Assembly: GCF_014650495.1 (NCBI RefSeq)
Contig: NZ_BMVB01000014.1
Span: 1 to 64,000 of the forward strand
Reading direction: 5' to 3'
DNA length: 64,000 nucleotides
Source: Streptomyces cinnamoneus
Lineage (GTDB): Bacteria; Actinomycetota; Actinomycetes; Streptomycetales; Streptomycetaceae
Shown one piece after another: positions 43,199-51,453 of the stretch (positions are counted from its first letter, which is position 1; the number at the start of each line of letters is the position of its first letter). The notes below the pieces were generated by a model that saw nothing but the letters and a program-made list of their open reading frames with translations, was not told the DNA's origin and did not search any database. The translations under genes were made by a program, and so were the position numbers.

Positions 43199-44055
43199 TG
43201 AACGGAACCACCCAGGAGTTCACCCTGGTCATCGGGGCCACCGGCACCACCGGCAGCCGCGTCGCCGCCCGGCTCGCCGCCGGGGGCCGGCGCGTCAAGG
43301 CCGCCAGCCGACGCGCCACCCCCGTGGACGGATGCCGGCCCGTACGGTTCGACTGGGACGATCCCGCGTCGTTCGAAGGCGCCCTTGAAGGCGTGGACCG
43401 GGCCTATCTCATCCCGCCGCTCGGCGATCCGGACCCGGCAGCCGTCATGCTGCCCTTCCTCCAACGGGCCCGCACCGCAGGGGTCTGCCGCGCGGTCCTG
43501 CTCAGCTCGTCGGCGATCCCCGTCGGCGGCCCTGCCGTGGGACAGGTTCACCAGGCGCTGCCCGGCCTGTTCGACCAGTGGGCGGTCCTGCGGCCCTCGT
43601 GGTTCATGCAGAACTTCACCGGCAGCCACGCGCACGCCCGGACCATCAGAGCGGAGGGGGTCATCCGCACAGCAGCCGGCGAGGGCCGTGTCGGGTTCGT
43701 CGACGCCGACGACATCGCTGCTGTCGCCGTGCACGCCCTGACGGAGAGGCAAGCCCCGAACACCGACCTGATCATCACCGGGCCCCAGGCGCTGAGCTAC
43801 GGCGACATCGCCGCCATCCTCACCCAGGTCGCCGGCCGGACCGTCACCCACCACCAGCTGACCTACGAGCAGATGCGCGACCGCCTGGCCGCCGACATCC
43901 CCGCCGGGTTCGCCGCACTGCTCGCCGGCATGGACCACGCCATCGCCGAAGGCGCCGAGGACCGCACCACGGACACCGTCCAGCGGCTCACCGGCCGCCC
44001 TCCGCGCACCTTCCGCGCTTTCGCGGAACGGGAAATGGGCCGGCTCCGGGGCTGA
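43198..44055 (+). CDS. NmrA-type NAD(P)-binding protein
   Basis: 285 residues. Rossmann motif VIGATGTTGSRVAARL, LLSSSAIPVGG, RPSWFMQNF and VDADDIAAVAVHAL. Similar to NmrA/quinone-reductase-2-type proteins that reduce or sense redox state. The TGATG overlap with the SnoaL-like gene and the shared TetR operators suggest a small detoxification unit. Confidence 0.87.
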   Translation: MNGTTQEFTLVIGATGTTGSRVAARLAAGGRRVKAASRRATPVDGCRPVRFDWDDPASFEGALEGVDRAYLIPPLGDPDPAAVMLPFLQRARTAGVCRAVLLSSSAIPVGGPAVGQVHQALPGLFDQWAVLRPSWFMQNFTGSHAHARTIRAEGVIRTAAGEGRVGFVDADDIAAVAVHALTERQAPNTDLIITGPQALSYGDIAAILTQVAGRTVTHHQLTYEQMRDRLAADIPAGFAALLAGMDHAIAEGAEDRTTDTVQRLTGRPPRTFRAFAEREMGRLRG

Positions 44056-44207
44056 CGTTTGAAACCGCTGCTGACCTGCGGCCGCGACCGGGCAGGGCCG
44101 GCGCAGGTGCCAGTGCCGGCACGCAGAATGGCCGCATGATGTAGCCAAACCCGCCCTCGCGCTTCCGCTCCTGTTTCCCCGGATCACCCAAGAAAACGAA
44201 CCTTCCC

Positions 44208-45236
44208 ATGCCTTTCGGATATTTCCTCCTCGTGCCCGGCTACGCCCTGGCCATCGCCTACGCGTTCTACGGCCGGCTGATGGAGGACAGAGCTCTCCTC
44301 GCCTACCGCACGGCGCCCGCCCCGGATCTCCCCGCGCTGACGACCGCCGCGCATTGGGGCACCCGCCCCGCCCCGGGTGGGGCCTCGCGCGAGGTCCTGG
44401 AGATCGCCTGGCTTCAGGGCGGCGCCCCGCGAACCGCCGACACCGCGCTGCTCACCATGCAGCAGGACGGGCTGCTGAGGGTCGACGGCCAGGGAGAGGT
44501 CTCTCTCATGGCCGGCAGCCTGCCGCGGACCCCGGCCGAACGGGCGGTCACCGACGAGCACGCCGAGGCCGGGCGGCATGCGAGCGCCGTCACTCTGGGG
44601 GATCTCCGCAACCGTCTGATCGGCAACCAGAAGATCGCGGCAATCGGCGAGTCCCTGATCCGACGTGGCCTGGCCTATGAGAGCAGGCAGTGCACGCGCT
44701 TCCGCGTCGGCCATGTCCTGCTCCGGTTGTGCGCCAAGCTCTACCCCGTGCTCGCGGTCATCGTGATGGGTACGGCCTTCGTGGGATTCGCCCAGAACGG
44801 TGCCGCCGACGGGGTCATTACGGCGTGGTACGGCCTGACCCTGACCGTTCTGATGGCTCTCGCCGGTGTGGCGTGCCAGATGGTCAGCCACGCAGTCCTG
44901 CCCGACCCGGTTCCCGGCACCGCCCCTGGCCAGGACGTGCTGCGGAGTGCCCGGCGAGACCGTTCGCCGTATGCCACCGGGGCGGTAGCCGCGGCCGGCG
45001 GCGGTGTCGCTCTGGCACTTGCGCTGGACGGCCTTGATGCCCTGGGTGATCAGCCCGGCTGTGAGGTCATGGCAGACTGCGGCGTCGGCACCATTGCCGC
45101 CGATTCCTCCGCATGGTGGTCCGACGCCTTCAGCGGTTCGGGCGGTGACTCAAGTTCAGGCGATTTCGGCAGCAGCGACAGCTGGTCCAGCGGTGACAGC
45201 GGTTCGAGCAGCGACAGCAGCAGCGCAGGAGCCTGA
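44208..45236 (+). CDS. TIGR04222-domain membrane protein
   Basis: 342 residues. N-terminal membrane helix (GYFLLVPGYALAIAYAFYG), a helical cytoplasmic domain (EVLEIAWLQGGAPRTADTAL, LTMQQDGLLRV), two further helices, then a Ser/Gly/Asp-rich tail (SSSGDFGSSDSWSSGDSGSS). This layout is typical of the actinobacterial TIGR04222 family of unknown function. No partner gene. Confidence 0.8.
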   Translation: MPFGYFLLVPGYALAIAYAFYGRLMEDRALLAYRTAPAPDLPALTTAAHWGTRPAPGGASREVLEIAWLQGGAPRTADTALLTMQQDGLLRVDGQGEVSLMAGSLPRTPAERAVTDEHAEAGRHASAVTLGDLRNRLIGNQKIAAIGESLIRRGLAYESRQCTRFRVGHVLLRLCAKLYPVLAVIVMGTAFVGFAQNGAADGVITAWYGLTLTVLMALAGVACQMVSHAVLPDPVPGTAPGQDVLRSARRDRSPYATGAVAAAGGGVALALALDGLDALGDQPGCEVMADCGVGTIAADSSAWWSDAFSGSGGDSSSGDFGSSDSWSSGDSGSSSDSSSAGA

Positions 45237-45242
45237 GCCCGG

Positions 45243-45293
45243 GTTTCGGGACACCCACATGGCTCGACGCCGCGCATGCCGGTGTCCCGAAAC
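45243..45293. terminator. bidirectional terminator between convergent genes
   Basis: GTTTCGGGACACC (45243-45255) and its perfect inverted copy (45281-45293), placed between two genes that end 7 and 19 nt away. Confidence 0.65.
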
Positions 45294-45311
45294 ACAAGAG
45301 CAGCGGCCGGA

Positions 45312-46202
45312 CTAGATGCCCATCACGTACCACTGCCGGGGCGAGGAGCCACGCAGGTACAAGTGCCGTCCCCGTCCTACGGGACGCGCGTACTGCTTGA
45401 GCGGTGCGCCATTGGGGAAGGTCAGGCGCGCCTCTTCGATCAGCAGGGCCTCGTGGTCGGTCATGCGGCAGCGGAGGAGCAGGTCCCGCTGCCGATTGCC
45501 GCCGAGCATGACGATCTCCTCCCCGTGAACAGCCATGCCCGCTGGTGCGACCACAGGCGTCTTCCTCAGCCGGACATGCCCGTTGGTCCGGGCCTCAAGC
45601 AGCGGGAAGGTCGGGTAGTAGCTGGCCCAGGCAACACCGTCGTCGACGTTGAAGGCATAGACCGTATCGATGTATTCGACGCCCTCCGGAGCCGAGTATC
45701 GCCACTGATGGTTGCCTCCGCTGTCCCAGCGCACCAGACCTGCGGCGCTGATCGGGTCCACGTAGACGCCCTCGTCGAAGTAGGCGCTCCAGACGTGATG
45801 CCGGCGGTCCCCCATCATGAACTCCATCGCACGCCCCATCGCAAAACTGCGCCGGCGCCGGCCGTCACGGCCGTAGATCTGCGCATTCTGCTCTCCTGCA
45901 GCACCGTAGCCCTGCAGAATGAACCGCCCGTTGGGCAGTGCATCCAGGTGAGTGACCCGCAGAGTCACGTCGTGCAAGGTCTGTTCCTGTACGGTGCCGC
46001 CGTCGCTGATGACGAGGAGCGCATCGTAGGGACGGATGGGGGGCCGGGGGCGGGGCCTCCCGTGTGAGCTCGGTACGAGTTCCGCATCGGGGCAGATCAA
46101 CCAGAGGGCTCTGCTCCAGGCATCCACTGCGGTCGCCAGGACCTTCTGGTGGTCGTACTGCCGAGGCAACAGTGCGTGGGGACGCAGTGCCACCTTTCTC
46201 AA
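45312..46202 (-). CDS. hypothetical protein, beta-propeller-like
   Basis: 296 residues from a TTG (GAGGTGA 5 nt upstream) or a GTG at 46193. Repeated strand patterns such as DALPNGRFILQGYG, HHVWSAYFDEGVYVDP, DDGVAWASYYPTFPLLE and GRHLYLRGSS suggest a propeller-like or WD40-like fold. No signal peptide, catalytic motif or family recognised. Confidence 0.65.
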   Translation of the reverse strand: MRKVALRPHALLPRQYDHQKVLATAVDAWSRALWLICPDAELVPSSHGRPRPRPPIRPYDALLVISDGGTVQEQTLHDVTLRVTHLDALPNGRFILQGYGAAGEQNAQIYGRDGRRRRSFAMGRAMEFMMGDRRHHVWSAYFDEGVYVDPISAAGLVRWDSGGNHQWRYSAPEGVEYIDTVYAFNVDDGVAWASYYPTFPLLEARTNGHVRLRKTPVVAPAGMAVHGEEIVMLGGNRQRDLLLRCRMTDHEALLIEEARLTFPNGAPLKQYARPVGRGRHLYLRGSSPRQWYVMGI

Positions 46203-46304
46203 AAAATCACCTCACGGGCGAACGGATATCACTCACCATGATCGCAGATCCGTGAATCCGAAAACCACGGGTCTCCTTTCCGTCACGGACGGCACGGGAA
46301 TCCG

Positions 46305-47236
46305 TCATGGGCGCGGAAGGGTCTCCAGCTCCTTCAAGACCGCTGCCGCTCCGTCGTGGCTGCGGATGAGTGCTGAGAGGTCGGTGCACCGGTCGCGGTA
46401 CTGCTTGACATGCAACGTCGCGTACAGGGCTTCGGCCAGCTTGCGTGCCGTCAGCCGGCGCGCGTCGGCATACGCCGGAGACACGCCCAGGGCCGTCAGG
46501 CGGCGTGCCCAGAAAGGCTGGTCGAGGGCGAGGGGTACGGGAACGGCGGGAATTCCGGCTCTGAGGCCGGCGCCCACCGTTCCGGGGCCGGCATGGTGGA
46601 CCAGGGCGGCCATGCGGGGAAAGAGCCAGTCGTGGGGGCACTCGCCGATGGTGAGGATGTCGTCGCCGGAGATGTCGAGGCCCTGCCAGCCTGCCTGAAC
46701 CACCGCGCGTACACCGAGCCCGCGGACCACGTCCTCGATCGTGCCGCTGAGTCGCTCGGCGTTTCCGGGCGAGACGCTCCCGAACCCGAAGTACACCGGG
46801 GCGGGTCCCGAGGCGAGGAAGTCGGTCAGCCGCTCATCGGGGCGCCAGGCGCGGTCCCGGGCCGGCCACCAGTACCCCGCGCAGGTGTGACCGTCGGGCA
46901 AGGCGAGCCTCTTCGGCAACAGGGCGGGGCTGTACCCGTGCAGAACGCGTTGCCCGCGCGCAGGGCGCCGAGGAGGGTGTCAGTCTTCCTTTCGCGCATC
47001 CCCAGTTCCCGCCGGGCCCAGGAGAGTGCCGGGGCGTACAAGGGGTGCATCGCCGCCTGCGCCACCGTTTCGGCGAACCGGTAACCGTGGGCGGGAGCCG
47101 CGCTCCCGGCACTCAGCCGGGGCAGGAGCATCCCGGGGGCCGCCGTGTAGATCCCGATGCAGGTACGGCCCGTGCCCTCGGCGATCACAGCGCACAGCGG
47201 ATGGGGCAGCGGGTGGGCCAGGATCACGTCCGCGCC
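46305..47236 (-). pseudogene. GT1-type glycosyltransferase, truncated and frameshifted
   Basis: From 47236 the minus strand reads GADVILAHPLPHPLCAVIAE ... SAAPAHGYRFAETVAQAAMH, then shifts frame near 46930 and continues LHGYSPALLPKRLALPDGHT and the nucleotide-sugar site (GECPHDWLFPRMAALVHHAG then PGTVGAGLRAGIPAVPVPLA). This is the C-terminal two-thirds of a UGT/MGT-type glycosyltransferase. The first ~100 residues are lost at the junction with the hydrolase fragment. Confidence 0.75.
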
Positions 47237-47237
47237 C

Positions 47238-47684
47238 TTGGTCGACGACGGGCTGTTCGACGACATGGCTCAGGACATGGTCGAGCAGTCCATGGCCCCG
47301 CCGCACCACGGAGTCGTGCGGCGACGGGACGCTGTGGCACGCCTCATGGGCCAGAGGTTCGCGAACCTCACCGAGCGCGAACTGGCCATGGACATCACCC
47401 ACCACGAGCGTCTCCTGACGCACCCGTGGAGTCTGCCGCACCCGGCTGTCACCGCTCCCGTGCTGGTGTTCACCGGCGAACACGACACCATCACCCCGCC
47501 TCCGGTGGGGCGGCGTGTCGCCGAGGGCCTCGCGGCCCGGTTCACCACCGTCAAGGAGGCGGACCACCTGGTCCAGACCGAACGAGACAGCGACCTGGCC
47601 GACCTGATGGCTCGCTTCTTCACCGACCGGCCACTCGACGGTCTCCCCTACGTCAACCCCGTCGAGCACTTCGTCAGCGCCTGA
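47238..47684 (+). pseudogene. alpha/beta hydrolase, C-terminal half
   Basis: LVDDGLFDDMAQDMVEQSMA ... APVLVFTGEHDTITPPPVGR ... FTTVKEADHLVQTERDSDLA gives the late acid and His region (EADHLV) of an alpha/beta hydrolase. The nucleophile half is missing, and there is no start codon with a ribosome site at the junction. Confidence 0.65.
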
Positions 47685-47760
47685 CACCGGCCCGGACATG
47701 CCCGGCCCCGCCAGCCTCCCCCTCCCCTCCTCCCCCTCCCAGCCCTGTCGAGGGAGTTCC

Positions 47761-48330
47761 ATGCGATCCGACAATCCTCCCGGCCCGCCGTCCATCGCGC
47801 CCCGTAAGCCTCTCCTCCCCTTGCCGCCGGCCGCCCACTGGGCCATTGCACTGATCACGCTGCTGGCGAGCGTCGTCGCTACAGGACCGTCCTCGTCCGC
47901 AGCCGGGCCCGGGCCGGTGCGGTACGTAGCGATGGGTGACTCGGCCGCCTCTGCCGCCGGCGTACCGCCCCAGATCGACCCTGCCGTGCCTGCGCTCGGC
48001 CAACAACTACCCGCACCACGTCGCCCGCCGTCTGCGCCCGACGTCCTTCACCGATGTCACCTGCCAGGGAGCCGGCGCCACCGACCTGAGCAAACAGCTC
48101 GCCGCGCTCTCCCGCGAGACGACGCTGGTGACCCTCACCATCGGCGCGCAGGCGATCGCCGCCCGCGACGTGATCCTCAAGTGCACCGTGGCCGGAGCCC
48201 TCGTGCTCCACGGATCACCCTGCCGGGACGGCCGGGACGAACTCCACCGGCCTCCAGCCCTGCCCAGATGTTCCACCCCAATCTCGCCGGGGAACGGGCC
48301 ATGGCCCGTCATGTTCTCGACCGTCTGTAG
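47761..48330 (+). pseudogene. secreted SGNH/GDSL hydrolase, frameshifted and shortened
   Basis: Frame 1 has a signal-like N-terminus (WAIALITLLASVVATGPSSS) and the GDS block (VRYVAMGDSAASAAGVPPQI). A second frame then supplies CLRSANNYPHHVARRLRPTS, FTDVTCQGAGATDLSK and VTLTIGAQAIAARDV. The first frame returns at the end with FHPNLAGERAMARHVLDRL, the Asp/His block. At least two frame changes and a missing middle part make it non-functional. Confidence 0.75.
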
Positions 48331-48490
48331 CCGGGCGGCCGCCCGCACGACTCACCGGACACCGCAGTCACGCAAGAGCCGGCTTGGGCGATTTCCCGGG
48401 TGAGCGGCTCGCGGGGTCGCCGCAGGCTTCCGTCCCGTGCAACTCGAACCCACTGGACCGCTGAGCCGCTGAACCCTGCGTCAGCCCGCT

Positions 48491-48829
48491 TCACACTTTT
48501 CCGCCGAAGAAAACCTGCACTTCCCGGATGAGCCCGTCCCTGACGGTGATCATCTCGACGTTGCGATGCCTCTCGCCGGACAGGAGCTCGTACTCGTAGC
48601 AGACGAAGACCAGCTCCTGGTCAACGGGCGTGACATGCAACAGCCGCTGCTCCTTGAACCGGTTCGCCGTCGGGAAACACCGCTCGAAGAAAGCCGCCTT
48701 GCCGATGTGATCGTCCTGCGGGCTGGTGAACGAGAAGTCATCGGCGTAAAGGACGACGGCCGCATCGTGATCCTGTGCCCTGTAGTACTGGAACGCCGCC
48801 TCGACAATGCTCGTCGGGCTACCAGTCAT
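48491..48829 (-). CDS. SnoaL-like/NTF2-fold protein
   Basis: 112 residues. AAFQYYRAQDHDAAVVLYAD, DDFSFTSPQDDHIGKAAFFE, VFVCYEYELLSGERHRNVEM and LIREVQVFFGG follow the NTF2/SnoaL strand order. A single-domain cytoplasmic protein; ligand unknown. Confidence 0.75.
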   Translation of the reverse strand: MTGSPTSIVEAAFQYYRAQDHDAAVVLYADDFSFTSPQDDHIGKAAFFERCFPTANRFKEQRLLHVTPVDQELVFVCYEYELLSGERHRNVEMITVRDGLIREVQVFFGGKV

Positions 48830-49110
48830 CCATGCCTCCTCGACACCGAAAGGCTGGTTCAGTCCCAGGACAGTACAGCCTCGGTTTCTCTATCAGCCTG
48901 ACGACACCACAGCCGTAGCGGGCACGACCACCGCACCGCGCGGATGTCCCGGCCGGCAGTCGGGCTGCGTTCAGTGAGCGCGGTCCGCCAGTGCCTGGGG
49001 CATGTGCTGGATCGCCTCGTGGATCTTCCGCTCCTCGAAAGGGCGCTCATCCCGAAGATTCTGTTGTGCACTGCCGACGCGGTGCGCACAGCGCGTAGGC
49101 TCCCTGAGTC

Positions 49111-49944
49111 ATGAAGGTACTGATATCTGTCGACATCGAAGGCATCTCGGGGATCGTGCACCCCACCGAGACGAATCCGGATCGCTACGACTACGAGCGA
49201 GGCCGGGCGTTGATGACGGCCGAGGCGAACGCTGTGATCGCTGGCGTCCTGGACGCCGAACCCGCTGCCGTGGTGTGGGTCACCGACGCTCATGGCACGT
49301 ACCGCAACCTGCTGCCGGAGGAGCTTGACCGACGGGCACGTCTGGTTCGTGGCAAGCCGCGCCCGCTGGGCATGCTCGGTGGGGTCGACGAACACACCGA
49401 CGCGGTTCTGTTCGTCGGCTACCACGCCCGTGCCGGTCATGGCCCAGCCGTGCTGGCACACACCATGGCCGACGGCCTCCTCGACGTACGCGTGGCCGGG
49501 CGATCCATCGGCGAGATCGGTCTCAATGCCGCCATGGCCGGGCATCTGGGCGTACCGGTCGTGCTGCTCAGCGGCGACGACAGCGCCTGCGCCGAACTTC
49601 ATGATCTGGTCCCCTCCGCGCTCACCGTCGCGGTCAAGCAAGCCCTCGGCCAGGGTGCCGCCGTCGCCCTTCACCCCGAAGAAGCACGGGAGCGGCTGCG
49701 CCATGCGGCCGCCGAGGCCATCACGCGGCGTGCGCAGGTTTCGCCGCTGGCCCTTGCCGGACCGCTTGAGGTTGAGGTCGACCTCTCCACACCGTTCATG
49801 GTTGACCTGGCGATACTCGTGCCGGGTGTCTCGCACGCTGAAGGTGGCCGTGGCCGGACAGTCACCTTCACCGCCAGCGATTTCGCCGACGCTTACAGGT
49901 TGATCCTTCTGCTCGCGCAGCTCGCTACCGTCAAACCGGCCTAG
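49111..49944 (+). CDS. M55-family D-aminopeptidase (DppA-like)
   Basis: 277 residues. Zinc-site motifs ISVDIEGISGI, WVTDAHGTYRNLLPEEL, FVGYHARAG and SIGEIGLNAAMAG, then LLSGDDSACAELHDLVP, all typical of M55 peptidases. The family forms a self-compartmentalised decamer that cleaves D-amino-acid dipeptides, linking it to cell-wall peptide recycling. Confidence 0.88.
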   Translation: MKVLISVDIEGISGIVHPTETNPDRYDYERGRALMTAEANAVIAGVLDAEPAAVVWVTDAHGTYRNLLPEELDRRARLVRGKPRPLGMLGGVDEHTDAVLFVGYHARAGHGPAVLAHTMADGLLDVRVAGRSIGEIGLNAAMAGHLGVPVVLLSGDDSACAELHDLVPSALTVAVKQALGQGAAVALHPEEARERLRHAAAEAITRRAQVSPLALAGPLEVEVDLSTPFMVDLAILVPGVSHAEGGRGRTVTFTASDFADAYRLILLLAQLATVKPA

Positions 49945-49966
49945 GCGACGTACAAGGTTCGTGGGC

Positions 49967-49987
49967 GGTCACGTGACCGGTCACGTG
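49967..49987. repeat. perfect palindromes downstream of the M55 gene
   Basis: GGTCACGTGACC (49967-49978) followed by GGTCACGTG (49979-49987). The last 18 bp, CACGTGACCGGTCACGTG, are themselves a perfect palindrome. Either a loopless terminator-like structure or an overlapping pair of protein sites. Confidence 0.6.
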
Positions 49988-50185
49988 GCACTGAGCCATT
50001 GAGCTCGGACGCCCGGCAGCCGTGACCTACCGGGTGACCTTCCGGGGGCTCGATGTGTTCGTCTTGCCGGCCCGCCGCAGCCGAGGAACGACTCCGGCGG
50101 GCTTCCTGATCGGCTGAGTTGACTTCGAGCGCGCTCCAACACCTAGCGTTCCCGACAGATGATTCCGAGATCAGGAGGCAGCACC

Positions 50186-51172
50186 ATGACCGACGCACCC
50201 ACCCGGAACCTGGGCAACCTGGAGGTCTCCGCGCAGGGCCTGGGGTGCATGGGCATGAGCCACGGCTACGGCGCCACGGACGACGCGCAGTCGATGGCGA
50301 CGCTGCACCGGGCTCTCGACCTCGGGGTGACCCTCCTGGACACCTCCGACTTCTACGGCGCCGGGCACAACGAGGAGTTGATCGGACGGGCCGTCGCCGG
50401 GCGCCGTGACGAGGTGGTGCTGGCCACGAAGTTCGGCTTCGCCAACCGTCTGGGCGAGCCCACCCTGATCCGGGGTGACGCCGCCTACGTGCAGCAGGCG
50501 TGCGAGGCGTCGCTGCGCCGGCTCGGGGTCGACCACATCGACCTCTACTACCAGCACCGGGTCGACCCGCGGGTACCGATCGAGGAGACCGTCGGCGCCA
50601 TGGCCGAGCTGGTGCAGGCCGGGAAGGTCCGCCACCTCGGGCTGTCCGAGGCCGGCGCGCAGACCATCCGGCGGGCGCACGCGGTGCACCCGATTGCGGC
50701 GCTGCAGAGCGAGTGGTCGCTGTGGACCCGCGACCTGGAGGCGGAGATCGCCCCGGTCTGCCGTGAACTCGGCATCGGCCTGGTCCCGTTCTCCCCGCTC
50801 GGGCGCGGCTTCCTGACCGGCCAGTACAGCTCGGTCGAAGGGCTGGCCGAGAACGACGTGCGGCGCAGCCAGCCGCGGTTCGCCGACGGCAACCTCGAAC
50901 GCAACCTGGGGATCGTCGCGAAGCTGAACGAGCTGGCTGCGGCCAAGGGCGTCACCGCCGGCCAGCTCGCCCTGGCCTGGGTGCAGCACCGCGGCAACGA
51001 CGTGGTACCGATCCCGGGCACCCGGCGGCAGCGGTACCTGGAGGAGAACCTCGCGGCCCTGGCCGTCGAGCTGTCCCCCGAGGACCTCGCCGCCATCGAG
51101 GCCGCCGCTCCGGTCGAGCAGATCGCGGGCAACCGCTATGACGCGACCAGCCTCACCTTCGTCAACAGCTGA
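50186..51172 (+). CDS. aldo-keto reductase
   Basis: 328 residues from the ATG at 50186 (AGGAGG upstream). Tetrad: Asp in LLDTSDFYG, Tyr in DFYGAGHNEE, Lys in VLATKFGF, His in YYQHRVD. NADPH site: PIPGTRRQRYLEENL. It belongs to the YajO/AKR13-like group that reduces aldehydes. Convergent with the lasso locus, from which it is separated by a shared terminator. Confidence 0.92.
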   Translation: MTDAPTRNLGNLEVSAQGLGCMGMSHGYGATDDAQSMATLHRALDLGVTLLDTSDFYGAGHNEELIGRAVAGRRDEVVLATKFGFANRLGEPTLIRGDAAYVQQACEASLRRLGVDHIDLYYQHRVDPRVPIEETVGAMAELVQAGKVRHLGLSEAGAQTIRRAHAVHPIAALQSEWSLWTRDLEAEIAPVCRELGIGLVPFSPLGRGFLTGQYSSVEGLAENDVRRSQPRFADGNLERNLGIVAKLNELAAAKGVTAGQLALAWVQHRGNDVVPIPGTRRQRYLEENLAALAVELSPEDLAAIEAAAPVEQIAGNRYDATSLTFVNS

Positions 51173-51198
51173 GGCCCCCGGGTCCGTTGCTCATTGCA

Positions 51199-51244
51199 GA
51201 GAGGCGCGGTCCGCCTTCCTTGAGGGAGGCCGACCGCGCCTCTC
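51199..51244. terminator. bidirectional terminator between AKR and lasso precursor
   Basis: GAGAGGCGCGGTC (51199-51211) and GACCGCGCCTCTC (51232-51244) with an inner GCCT/AGG-type stem. It lies in the 90-bp gap between two convergent genes. Confidence 0.7.
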
Positions 51245-51262
51245 CCGTACAGCGTGCAGTTT

Positions 51263-51424
51263 TCAGCTGGCCGGCAAGTAGTACCAGAAGTGGCCCGGGG
51301 TCCCGCCCTCGACGCGGTTGCCCGCTGGTGTGCCCATGGTCAGCTCGGCGAAGTCACCGACCTCCACCATGGCGGGTGGTTCGTACACGCTCTGTTCCTG
51401 AGGCCGTTCCCTCTGCTGTTCCAT
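51263..51424 (-). CDS. lasso peptide precursor
   Basis: 53 residues from the ATG at 51424. Leader of 30 residues with the conserved YEPPAMVEVGDF motif (Y-x-x-P-x-x-x-x-x-G, recognised by B1) and the Thr at position -2 (ELTM). The predicted 23-residue core starts GTPAGNRVE: Gly1 followed by Glu9, which gives a nine-residue macrolactam ring. The tail (GGTPGHFWYYLPAS) is rich in bulky aromatics that can act as steric locks. There is no Cys, so it is class II. It lies 29 nt after the cyclase gene, as the last gene of the locus. Confidence 0.88.
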   Translation of the reverse strand: MEQQRERPQEQSVYEPPAMVEVGDFAELTMGTPAGNRVEGGTPGHFWYYLPAS

Positions 51425-51453
51425 ATCGGTATCCCTTCTCCTCTCCTGCCTGG

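Noticed and set aside
48973..49080. Minus-strand DERPFEERKIHEAIQHMPQA tail ending at 48973
   Set aside because: About 34 protein-like codons with a stop but no start codon in frame. Too little to call a gene or name a family.
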